A stretch of 64,000 nucleotides of DNA from Nocardioides jiangsuensis (GTDB lineage Bacteria; Actinomycetota; Actinomycetes; Propionibacteriales; Nocardioidaceae). Shown here piece by piece: positions 15,916 through 23,278 of the stretch. The stretch's first letter is position 1. Each line of letters opens with the position of its first letter. The stretch spans positions 1,240,001 to 1,304,000 of the forward strand of contig NZ_JAIEZQ010000002.1 in the NCBI RefSeq assembly GCF_019679455.1, in the 5' to 3' direction. A program made the position numbers and the translations under genes. The notes below the pieces were generated by a model. That model saw only the letters and a program-made list of their open reading frames with translations. It did no database searches and was not told where the DNA came from.

Positions 15916-17205
15916 ATGACCGATCGACACGAGCCCGAAGCGCCCAGCGGCGACGCGCCGCACCGGGTGCTCGGGCTCGCGCGGGCGTTGGAGGCCGCCT
16001 TCGACCGGGTGCGTGAGACGCCGACCTGGGCAATGAGCGCCGACGAGCAGCGCGAGACGCTGCGGGTGCTGCACCGTGTCGAGTCGCGGCTCGCCGACCT
16101 CCAGCTGCGCGTGCTCGCGGCGGCCGACCGGAACGAGGTCGGCGCCGACTCCGGCGCGACGTCGACAGGCGCCTGGCTGGCGCACGAGACGCGACGCACG
16201 CGGGCTCACTGCTCACGGCAGGTGAGGCTGGCACTGGCCCTGGACGACGAGTTCGCGGCCACCCGTGCCGCCCTCGCAGAGGGGCGCATCGACCGCGAGC
16301 AGGCCGGTGTGGTGGTCGACGCGGTCGGACGGCTGACCGACGAGCACGACGACCTCCCCGAAGGGACCCACGCGCGGGCGGAGTCGCACCTGCTCGACCT
16401 GGCCGGCGAGTTCGACGCGGCCATGCTCCGCAGGCTCGGCAAGCGGCTCTTCGAGGTGGTCTGTCCGGAGGCTGCCGACCAGGCAGAGGGGGAGCGTCTC
16501 GCGCGCGAGGAGGAGCTCGCCCGGCGTCGGGCCTACCTCTCGACGCACGACAACGGCGACGGCACCGTCGACGGCCGGTTCCGGCTGCCCACGCTGCATG
16601 CCGAGATCCTGAAGAAGGCGCTGCAGTCGCTGACCTCGCCGCGACGGCTGGGGGAGGGGCGGCTCGACCCGGCGACCGGCAGGAAGCTCGACTACCGCAC
16701 GCTGCTCGGCCACGGGCTCATGGAGCTGGTGGAGAGCCACCTGGCGGTCGACAAGCTCCCGACCCAGGGCGGTAGCCCGTTCACCATCGTGGTCACCATC
16801 GGCCTCGACCAGCTGCTGTCGGGGATCGGCGTGGCCGGGCTCGACACCGGCACGCGCATCAGCGCCCGCGAGGCGCGGCGGCTCGCCTGCCGGGCCGGGC
16901 TGATCCCGATGGTGCTCGACGGGGACTCCGTGCCGCTCGACCTCGGGCGTGAGCGTCGGCTGTTCTCCAAGGCACAGCGCATCGCGCTGGCGCACCGGTA
17001 CGGCGGCTGCGCGGCGGTCAACTGCGACCGGCCGCCCGCGTGGACCGAGGCCCACCACCTCGACCCGTGGCACCAGGGCGGCCGGACCGACCTGCGGCGC
17101 GGGATCCCGCTCTGCCCGCCGCACCACCACATGGCCGACCACCCGGACTCGTGGAACATGAAGCGGATGCCCCACGGCGGGGTCCGGTTCAGCAGGCGCC
17201 AATAG
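15916..17205 (+). CDS. DUF222 / HNH endonuclease-domain protein
   Basis: 429 residues. The helical DUF222 domain (about residues 15-300) is followed by a C-terminal HNH nuclease: GCAAVNCDRPPAWTEAHHLD, then DLRRGIPLCPPHHHMAD, giving the Cys/His metal site and the HH catalytic pair. The family is found in many copies in high-G+C actinobacteria. Its job is unknown and it behaves like a dispersed, perhaps mobile, gene. A TTTCGAAA palindrome and a TAGATT -10-like hexamer lie within 40 bp of the ATG. A six-unit tandem repeat begins 7 bp after the stop codon. Confidence 0.9.
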   Translation: MTDRHEPEAPSGDAPHRVLGLARALEAAFDRVRETPTWAMSADEQRETLRVLHRVESRLADLQLRVLAAADRNEVGADSGATSTGAWLAHETRRTRAHCSRQVRLALALDDEFAATRAALAEGRIDREQAGVVVDAVGRLTDEHDDLPEGTHARAESHLLDLAGEFDAAMLRRLGKRLFEVVCPEAADQAEGERLAREEELARRRAYLSTHDNGDGTVDGRFRLPTLHAEILKKALQSLTSPRRLGEGRLDPATGRKLDYRTLLGHGLMELVESHLAVDKLPTQGGSPFTIVVTIGLDQLLSGIGVAGLDTGTRISAREARRLACRAGLIPMVLDGDSVPLDLGRERRLFSKAQRIALAHRYGGCAAVNCDRPPAWTEAHHLDPWHQGGRTDLRRGIPLCPPHHHMADHPDSWNMKRMPHGGVRFSRRQ

Positions 17206-17211
17206 GCGATG

Positions 17212-17325
17212 CCCGTGCAGCGAGGCAACGCCCGTGCAGCGAGACGCTTCCCGTGCAGCGAGGCAACGTCCGGGACGCGAGACGCAGCCCGTGCAGCGAG
17301 GCAACGCCCGGGCAGCGGCACCACC
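17212..17325. repeat. Six 19-bp tandem repeats after the DUF222-HNH gene
   Basis: Units start at 17212, 17231, 17250, 17269, 17288 and 17307. Units 1, 3 and 5 are identical (CCCGTGCAGCGAGGCAACG); units 2, 4 and 6 diverge, with 2 and 4 sharing a CGAGACGC core. The result is an alternating 38-bp higher-order pattern. There are no unique spacers, so this is not a CRISPR array. It fills most of the 188-bp gap between the two convergent genes. The remaining 17326-17393 shows nothing recognisable. Confidence 0.92.
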
Positions 17326-17393
17326 ACGCTCCGTCGAGCAACAGCTGATCAACTGGTGCGATCGCGGACCGGGGCAACCCGGCGACAGGCGAG

Positions 17394-18824
17394 CTAGCGG
17401 GACTGCCGTGGGATCTTCACGTCCGACCAGCCGGTCGGCGGGACGTTGTGGTTGGACCGGAACATGTTGGTCGGGTCCCACTCGTCCTTCAACGCGACGA
17501 GCCGCGTGAGCTTCTCCTCCCCGAAGCCGGCCTTGAGGTCGCTCATCGACGTGCCCGGCTCGAAGTTCAGGTAGGTGCCCCCCGTGGCCGCGGGCGCGAT
17601 CGCCGCGGAGAACCGACGTACCCAGTCCATCTCGTAGTCGGTCTGGTCCGGCGTCGACCAGCAGGCGATCGGGTGGCCCATGTACTCCGCCGCCCGGTTG
17701 CCTGCCGCGGTGGCGTCCTCGGGGACCCGGCTGACCGCACCGCCGTGGTGGAAGATGATGCCCTGGGTCATCGGTGAGTGGATGCTCTGCCCGACCGCGA
17801 GGAACGGCTCGATGATCTCGTCGCTCAGCGCGGAGAGGTGCTGGCCGCGGTGGTAGTTCAGCCAGCCCTTGGGAGCGAACCCGTCGAGCATCGCCTGGAG
17901 CGCGGTGTACGGCATCGGCTGGATGAGGTCCATCCCGCCGGCGTCGCCGACGATCTGCCGGAGCGGTGCCAGCGCCTCGACGGCCTCGTCGGGACTGCCG
18001 ACGTACGCCAAGACGAACGCGAGCACCGGCTTGCCGACCAGCTCCGGCGGGACGAACTCCTCCGGAGGCGCCAGGATCGTGGCCGTCGCGCTGACGACCT
18101 CCTCCGGTGCCGTCAGCGTGTAGTCGCGGTAGGCGCGCAGCATGGGCCCGGCGTCCTGGTTCGGGACCACCAGCATCCCCGCGAGCAGCAGCGGCGGGAG
18201 CGGGTGCAGCCGCAGCTCGTACGACGTCACGACCCCGAAGTTCGCGCCGGCGCCGCGCAGGCCCCACAGCAGCTCGGGGTTCTCCGACTCGCTGACGTGG
18301 ACCAGCCGTCCGTCCGCGGTGACGATGTCCGCGGCGACGAGGTTGTCGCAGGTCAGCCCGTACTTGCGGGACAGCCAGCCGTAGCCGCCGCCGAGGGTGA
18401 ACCCGCCGACACCGGTCGTGGTCACCCGGCCGCCCGGTGTGGCCGTTCCGTAGAGCTGGGTCTCGCGGTCGTACTCGCCCCACAGCACACCAGCCTGGGT
18501 CAGCGCCGTGCCCCGGGCCGGGTCGACGTTCACGCCCTTGAGGCTGGAGAGGTCCACGAGCACCCCGCCCTCACAGCTGGAGGTGCCCGCGACGCTGTGC
18601 CCGCCGCAGCGAACCACGATCGGCAGCTGCGCGGTGCGCGCGTAGTTCACGGCGTCCATCACGTCCGCGGCGCCGGTGGGACGCACGATCAGCGCCGGAC
18701 GCCGGTCGATGCTGCCGTTGTAGACCGCCCGGGCCCGGTCGAACTCCGGGTCGCCGGGGTGGATGGCCTCGCCCTTGAACTCGGAGCCGAGCTCCAGGAC
18801 GGCCTGTGCGCTCGTATCGGTCAT
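17394..18824 (-). CDS. FAD-binding (berberine-bridge-enzyme-like, PCMH-type) oxidoreductase
   Basis: 476 residues from ATG at 18824, chosen for the GAGGGAGAC Shine-Dalgarno; a longer reading has no ribosome site. The PCMH-type FAD domain shows VVRCGGHSVAGTSSCEGG, in which His of GGHS and a later Cys normally attach FAD covalently, and TTGVGGFTLGGGYGWLSRKYG. The C-terminal BBE motif ends FRSNHNVPPT. Members oxidise alcohols, sugars or alkaloid-like substrates with O2, usually as secreted or cytosolic monomers; no signal peptide is seen. The substrate is unknown. It has its own promoter and no operon partner. Confidence 0.87.
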   Translation of the reverse strand: MTDTSAQAVLELGSEFKGEAIHPGDPEFDRARAVYNGSIDRRPALIVRPTGAADVMDAVNYARTAQLPIVVRCGGHSVAGTSSCEGGVLVDLSSLKGVNVDPARGTALTQAGVLWGEYDRETQLYGTATPGGRVTTTGVGGFTLGGGYGWLSRKYGLTCDNLVAADIVTADGRLVHVSESENPELLWGLRGAGANFGVVTSYELRLHPLPPLLLAGMLVVPNQDAGPMLRAYRDYTLTAPEEVVSATATILAPPEEFVPPELVGKPVLAFVLAYVGSPDEAVEALAPLRQIVGDAGGMDLIQPMPYTALQAMLDGFAPKGWLNYHRGQHLSALSDEIIEPFLAVGQSIHSPMTQGIIFHHGGAVSRVPEDATAAGNRAAEYMGHPIACWSTPDQTDYEMDWVRRFSAAIAPAATGGTYLNFEPGTSMSDLKAGFGEEKLTRLVALKDEWDPTNMFRSNHNVPPTGWSDVKIPRQSR

Positions 18825-18869
18825 ACGGTCACGTCTCCCTCGCACACTCGAGAAACCCCCGTCCCTTTC

Positions 18870-18899
18870 ACTACACCGCTGCCGCGACGGGACGGTCAA
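18870..18899 (-). promoter_or_regulatory. Sigma-70-like promoter of the FAD oxidoreductase
   Basis: On the minus strand TTGACC (18894-18899) is followed after 18 bp by TGTAGT (18870-18875), about 45 bp before the ATG. It is a fair match to the housekeeping consensus, in a 183-bp gap that otherwise shows no gene. Confidence 0.5.
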
Positions 18900-19007
18900 T
18901 GACTAGATCGACTCCCTTGACGTGGCACGGCGAGACGGTGGTGAGGCGGTTCGGCCGCGCTCCGCTCCCACGCGTGCGGGAGATCCGGTGACCCACGCCG
19001 GCCGACG

Positions 19008-19358
19008 TCAGGAGTCCGCCCGGCCGGACCTGGACGGGATGACCTCCTCGGCGATGGTGGGGGTCGCCGCCGGATGCTCCACGAGCGCGAGGATCCGGCT
19101 GGCCATGAAACGGGCCGTGCGGACCGGCGTACCGCCCCGGGTGACCTCGGTGACCTCGACGACCCCGCGCCCGGTGTGGATCTCGACCCGACGGCCGTTG
19201 CGGGTGGCCACGACCTCGTACGTGCGGACCTCACCGCCCGCATCGATCACGATCTCCACCCGGTCGCCGCGCACGCTCAGGTCACCCCCGCCGTCCTGCC
19301 CCGTTCCGCCATCACAGCCCCTGACCTCAGTGTGCGGCTCCTCCACGCCGCGTGTCAT
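19008..19358 (-). CDS. Hypothetical protein
   Basis: 116 residues from ATG at 19358. The central part (VRGDRVEIVIDAGGEVRTYE to VVEVTEVTRGGTPVRT) reads as alternating beta strands, followed by a helix (ARFMASRILALVEH). There is no signal peptide, membrane segment or known motif. Codon use is like that of the neighbours. It sits downstream of the IclR-group operon on the same strand with a 65-bp gap. Function unknown; the start could be further downstream. Confidence 0.55.
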   Translation of the reverse strand: MTRGVEEPHTEVRGCDGGTGQDGGGDLSVRGDRVEIVIDAGGEVRTYEVVATRNGRRVEIHTGRGVVEVTEVTRGGTPVRTARFMASRILALVEHPAATPTIAEEVIPSRSGRADS

Positions 19359-19423
19359 GGCACGCAGAGGCAAGAGTCGCGGACATTCCCGTCCGAACCG
19401 GCGCACACGTGGGCGCACGCGGG

Positions 19424-20221
19424 TCAGGCGTTGACCGCGCGCGTGGCGACCAGCGCGCCGCGGCGTACCGCCCGCTCCAGGTCCCACCGTCGTACGGCGA
19501 ACTCCGCGGACGGCAGCGAGACCGCCACCGACGCGACCACCGACCCCGCGCGCGACCACACCGGCGCGGCGAGGCAGGACAGCCCGCTCTGGAACTCGCT
19601 GATCTCCAGCGCCACGCCGGACTTCCGCACCTGGACGAGGTGTGCCTCCAGGTCAGCGCGGTCGGTGATCGTGTTCTCGGCGCACCGCCGCAGGCCCACC
19701 CGGTCCAGGTACGCGTCGCGGTCCTCCGGCGTCATCGCGGCGAGCATCACCTTGCCGAACGCGGTCGCGTGCGTGGCCTCGTGGAAGCCGATGTCGAGGA
19801 TCCGCACCCGCGGCCGCCGGTCGGAGTCGGCCACGTGCGCGACCACGACGTCGATGTCGCGGTACACCGCGTAGTACGCCGCCGCGTCGGCCTCCACGTG
19901 CAGCCGCTTGATCGCCTCGACGGTCTGCGGCGGCACCTCGAGCTGCTTCTCCAGCCCCTGCTCGAGCAGCCGCACCCGATACCCGAGCCCGTACCGGTGC
20001 TCCTGGGAGAGGTGCACCAGGTAGCCCGCCTCGATCAGCGTGGTCAGCACGTGGTACGTCGACGGCAGCGCGATGTCGAGGTGCGCCGCGAGCTCCTTCG
20101 CGGTCACCCCGTCCCTGCTCGCGGCGACGAACTCCAGGGCACGCAGGGCACGGGCGACGGACTGCACCGAGCCCGCAGCCGGTGTCTCGCGCCGAGCCGG
20201 TCGCGTAGGGAGAGCCTCCAC
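19424..20221 (-). CDS. IclR-family transcriptional regulator
   Basis: 265 residues from GTG. The N-terminal winged helix-turn-helix runs over VARALRALEFVAASRDGVTA and LPSTYHVLTTLIEAGYLV. The C-terminal IclR effector domain contains DIDVVVAHVAD, HATAFGKVMLAAM and AAPVWSRAGSVVASVAVSLP. It is the last gene of the alcohol dehydrogenase/amidohydrolase/DUF59 group, so it is the obvious candidate to bind the dyad at 23180-23206. Its GGGGAG Shine-Dalgarno is buried in one arm of a 9-bp inverted repeat (20231-20276), which may limit its translation. Confidence 0.9.
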   Translation of the reverse strand: MEALPTRPARRETPAAGSVQSVARALRALEFVAASRDGVTAKELAAHLDIALPSTYHVLTTLIEAGYLVHLSQEHRYGLGYRVRLLEQGLEKQLEVPPQTVEAIKRLHVEADAAAYYAVYRDIDVVVAHVADSDRRPRVRILDIGFHEATHATAFGKVMLAAMTPEDRDAYLDRVGLRRCAENTITDRADLEAHLVQVRKSGVALEISEFQSGLSCLAAPVWSRAGSVVASVAVSLPSAEFAVRRWDLERAVRRGALVATRAVNA

Positions 20222-20230
20222 CCGTCCAGT

Positions 20231-20276
20231 CTCCCCGACTCCGCGCCGGGACTCACGCCCTCGCGAGGTCGGGGAG
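20231..20276 (-). terminator. Inverted repeat downstream of the DUF59 gene, overlapping the IclR ribosome site
   Basis: CTCCCCGAC (20231-20239) and GTCGGGGAG (20268-20276) are perfect 9-bp complements with a 28-bp loop, starting 13 bp after the DUF59 stop on the minus strand. It could end part of the transcription and, in read-through RNA, hide the IclR Shine-Dalgarno. No T-tract. Confidence 0.4.
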
Positions 20277-20289
20277 GCCGCGGAGGTCG

Positions 20290-21033
20290 TCAACCCGTCT
20301 CCCGGCCGAGCCCGTAGCGCACCCCGAGCAGCCCACGGCACAGGCCGGCGTTGCCCTCGATGCTGATCCGGGTGGTCTTCGCGAGACGCAGCTGGGTGAC
20401 CAGGTCGGGCGCCGTGACCGGTGTGCCGTCCGGTCCCAGCAGGAGCGGCGCCGCGTCGTCGGCGGGAAGCCCGAGGTCCGCGCGCCGCCGCCGCAGCCGG
20501 TCCAGCTCCGGGCCGGGCGCCGCGTCGCCCAGGGTCAGGCCGGCCAGGTCCTCGAGGGGCCGCCCGGACCGCACGACCCGGGACGCGACCCGCTCCTGGC
20601 AAGCCTGGTGCGCCTTGCGCTGGAACGTCACCCGCAGCTCGTGCAGCTCGTCGTCGGCAAGCCCGGGGAACGACCCGGAGAAGCCACGACCGCCGGCCAC
20701 CCCGGCGTTGATCTCGTCGGAGGCGAAGTGGTCGAGCAGCCGGATCGTCACCGGTCCCACCCCGGCCACCGCCGACACCGCGTCGTGGGCGTCGGCGACC
20801 ATCAGGTAGGCGAAGTTCGGCGCGCAGAAGTACGTCGGCAGCCGCAGCTCGACCACGACCTCCCCACCACCCCCGACGGTCGCGCCGCTCCCGACGTCGC
20901 CGACGTCGCCGACGGTCACGGAGGCGACGAAGTCCAGGTCGGTGATCGACTCGTCGAGCTCGGGGTCGCGCACCGTGCCCAGCGCGGCGCGGACCCGGTC
21001 CTCGAGCGAGGTCATGCCGGTCGCGGTGGTCAT
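20290..21033 (-). CDS. DUF59/MIP18-family metal-sulfur cluster assembly protein with C-terminal extension
   Basis: 247 residues. The N-terminal part is the MIP18/SufT-like domain (RVRAALGTVRDPELDESITD, VELRLPTYFCAPNFAYLMV), which contains the single conserved Cys. The remaining ~140 residues (FQRKAHQACQERVASRVVRS onward) are an extension of unknown function. ATG overlaps the amidohydrolase stop. DUF59 genes accompany soluble di-iron propane monooxygenase loci in Rhodococcus, Gordonia and Mycobacterium relatives, probably helping metallocentre assembly. Here no monooxygenase is nearby, so the client protein must be encoded elsewhere. Confidence 0.8.
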   Translation of the reverse strand: MTTATGMTSLEDRVRAALGTVRDPELDESITDLDFVASVTVGDVGDVGSGATVGGGGEVVVELRLPTYFCAPNFAYLMVADAHDAVSAVAGVGPVTIRLLDHFASDEINAGVAGGRGFSGSFPGLADDELHELRVTFQRKAHQACQERVASRVVRSGRPLEDLAGLTLGDAAPGPELDRLRRRRADLGLPADDAAPLLLGPDGTPVTAPDLVTQLRLAKTTRISIEGNAGLCRGLLGVRYGLGRETG

Positions 21034-22058
21034 GCGACCGGCACCGGCTCTGCCCCGACCGCGCCGTCGGTCGACTCGGGCAGCCGCAGGTCGGCGGGCA
21101 CGTCGATGTCGTAGAGCTTCGCCGCGTTGAGGCCGAGGATCTTCTTCTTGACCTCCGTCGTCAGCGGGGCGTACTCCGTCAGGTCCTCCGGGATCTGGAA
21201 GTCGACGAACCGCTCGATCAGCCACTGCGGCGTCCAGATCGCGTAGTCGCTGGCGAACGTGATCCGGTCCTCGCCGATCCAGTAGAGGAGCTCGCCGACG
21301 ATCTGCGCGAAGTACCGCGGCCGCGTGTGGATGAACGGCATGGCGACCGCGAGCCCGCCGTACACGTTGGGCTCCTGGGTGGCGATCCAGCAGAAGTCCT
21401 CGAGTCGCGGCAGCCCGACGTGCTCGACGATGAAGTTCAGGTCGGGGAACGCCGTCGCCGCGTCGTCGACGTCGGCCACGTCGAAGGCGTCCCGGTTGAG
21501 CGGGTAGATGGTCGGACCCTTGTGGACGTGGATGTTCCTGATCCCCAGCTCCTGGCACTTCTCGAAGTAGCGGTAGGCCCACGGGTCGCTGAGCTTCCAG
21601 CCCTTGGACGCGCCCTTCCACTCGGCGGTGTAGAGCTTCACGCCCTGGAGCTGCCAGCGCTCGGCGAGCTCGGCGAGCTTGGTCAGCCCGTTCTCGCCGT
21701 CTCGCGGGTCCCACGACCCGTTCGCGATGAACTTGTCCGGGTGCTTCTCGGCGAGCACCCCGTTCTGCTCGGTGGTGTTGAACCCGTTGACATAGAAGTC
21801 GGTCAGGTACGTCGGCTGGAAGATCGCCTTGTCGACGTACCCCTCCTCGAACAGGTCCTTGATGATCCGCTCCTCGGACTGCTTCTGGAACTCCTCGAGC
21901 GTCCACACCCGGTCCGCCGGGCTGAGGTTGCGGTGGTAGTCGTAGAAGCAGTTGATGAAGCCCTCGCCGTAGCGGTTGGCTTGATTCGCCGGCGTCGCGT
22001 CCCACGCGTGGATGTGGGCGTCGACGATGAAGTAGCTCTCGCCGTTCTTGGTGTACAC
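21030..22058 (-). CDS. Amidohydrolase-family protein of the propane-oxidation accessory type
   Basis: 342 residues from GTG with an AGGGAGC Shine-Dalgarno. The TIM-barrel metal site starts with FIVDAHIHAWD (HxH at residues 15 and 17). Later metal/active residues are in IVEHVGLPRL and FASDYAIWTP. The FYDYHRNLSPADRVWTLEEF region is strongly reminiscent of the amidohydrolase-like protein encoded beside propane monooxygenase genes (from memory). Its biochemical role is not established even there. It lies 23 bp after the alcohol dehydrogenase gene and overlaps the DUF59 gene. Confidence 0.85.
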   Translation of the reverse strand: MYTKNGESYFIVDAHIHAWDATPANQANRYGEGFINCFYDYHRNLSPADRVWTLEEFQKQSEERIIKDLFEEGYVDKAIFQPTYLTDFYVNGFNTTEQNGVLAEKHPDKFIANGSWDPRDGENGLTKLAELAERWQLQGVKLYTAEWKGASKGWKLSDPWAYRYFEKCQELGIRNIHVHKGPTIYPLNRDAFDVADVDDAATAFPDLNFIVEHVGLPRLEDFCWIATQEPNVYGGLAVAMPFIHTRPRYFAQIVGELLYWIGEDRITFASDYAIWTPQWLIERFVDFQIPEDLTEYAPLTTEVKKKILGLNAAKLYDIDVPADLRLPESTDGAVGAEPVPVA

Positions 22059-22081
22059 GGCTGCTCCCTGGGGTGTCGTGG

Positions 22082-23110
22082 TCAGCTGGTGAGGATCGCG
22101 CGGCCGCCGGGCACCCGGCCGCCGTCGAGGTCGTCGAGCGCGGTGAGCGCGTCGGTGAGCGGGTACTTCTGCGTGGACAGCCGGACGCTGCCCATCGCCG
22201 CGAGGGTCATCAGGTCGTCGAGGTCGTTGTAGGAGCCGACGAGGTTGCCGACCACGTTGATCTCGCGGGAGATGATGTCGATCGTCGGTACGTCGAGCCG
22301 GCCGCCGTACCCGATGACGAAGTAGGAGCCCGCGTTGCGGGTCATCGCCACCCCCTCCTTCTCGGTGCCGTGCTCGCCGACGAAGTCGAGGACCACCTGC
22401 GCCCCGTCGCCGTCCGTCAGCTCGAGGACCTGCTCGACCTGGCCGCCGTCGCTGAGCACGGTGCGGTGCGCGCCAAGCGCCGTCGCCTTGCGCAGCACCT
22501 CCGCGGACCGGTCGACCACGGTCACCCGCGCCGCGGTCATCGCGACCAGGCACTGGAGCCCGATGTGCCCGAGCCCGCCGGCGCCGATCACGACCACGTC
22601 CGCGCCCGGGTGCAGCAGCGGCACCGCCTTGCGGACCGCGTGGTAGGCGGTGAGCCCCGCGTCGGCGAGTGCGGCGACGTCGGCCGGCTCGAGGCCCTCC
22701 TCGAGCCTCACGCAGGACCGCACCGACGTGCGCAGCAGCTCGGCCATCCCGCCGTCCCGGTCGATGCCGGGGAACTCCGAGCCGGCGCAGTGCACGTCGT
22801 CGCCGGCGCGGCAGGCGCGGCAGAGGCCGCAGGTGACCAGCGGGTGCAGGATCACCTTGTCGCCGACGGCGACACTGCCGACCGCGGCACCGACCTCGAC
22901 CACGGTGCCGGCGTTCTCGTGGCCGATCACGTAGGGCAGCGCGACGCCGCTCTTCTCGGCCCACTGGCCCTCGATGATGTGCAGGTCGGTCCGGCACACG
23001 CCCGCCGCGTCGACCTTGACCAGCACGTCGAGCGGTCCCTGGAGCGTCGGCTCCGGGATGTCGTCGATCGTGGGTGGTTTCCCGTACTCGTGAACCCGGA
23101 CTGCCTTCAC
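22082..23110 (-). CDS. Zinc-dependent NAD-linked alcohol dehydrogenase
   Basis: 342 residues from GTG with an AGGGAG ribosome site. The MDR fold is shown by the catalytic zinc region CRTDLHIIEGQW and GHENAGTVVEVG, the structural zinc cysteines in HPLVTCGLCRACRAGDDVHC, and the NAD-binding VIGAGGLGHIGLQC. It oxidises a primary or secondary alcohol. In propane-oxidising actinobacteria the matching dehydrogenase acts on 2-propanol or 1-propanol. As first gene after the 23180-23206 dyad it is the likely leader of a four-gene regulated operon. Confidence 0.9.
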   Translation of the reverse strand: MKAVRVHEYGKPPTIDDIPEPTLQGPLDVLVKVDAAGVCRTDLHIIEGQWAEKSGVALPYVIGHENAGTVVEVGAAVGSVAVGDKVILHPLVTCGLCRACRAGDDVHCAGSEFPGIDRDGGMAELLRTSVRSCVRLEEGLEPADVAALADAGLTAYHAVRKAVPLLHPGADVVVIGAGGLGHIGLQCLVAMTAARVTVVDRSAEVLRKATALGAHRTVLSDGGQVEQVLELTDGDGAQVVLDFVGEHGTEKEGVAMTRNAGSYFVIGYGGRLDVPTIDIISREINVVGNLVGSYNDLDDLMTLAAMGSVRLSTQKYPLTDALTALDDLDGGRVPGGRAILTS

Positions 23111-23179
23111 CTGGAACTCCCTCGTCCGTGCGATTCGGTGGCACCTCGATCGTGATGCAGGTCACAGGCTCGGTGGAAC

Positions 23180-23206
23180 CGGCGTTATCGCCCTCCGATA
23201 ACGCCG
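23180..23206. promoter_or_regulatory. Perfect 11-bp inverted repeat, probable operator of the alcohol-dehydrogenase operon
   Basis: CGGCGTTATCG (23180-23190), spacer CCCTC, then CGATAACGCCG (23196-23206). It lies 70 bp upstream of the alcohol-dehydrogenase GTG and 73 bp upstream of the divergent helicase gene. The A/T-containing TTATC/GATAA core stands out against the G+C-rich surroundings. The IclR regulator encoded at the end of the operon is the best candidate to bind it. Confidence 0.7.
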
Positions 23207-23278
23207 CGCCTCGCCGGCGTGAGGGCCGTCCCCCGACCGCGGCGCGGAACCGTCGGTGGCCCCGCTTAGGCTCGTCCG

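Noticed and set aside
17212-17325. CRISPR-like array
   Set aside because: The units abut with no spacers and differ among themselves, and no cas genes are present; it is a tandem repeat.
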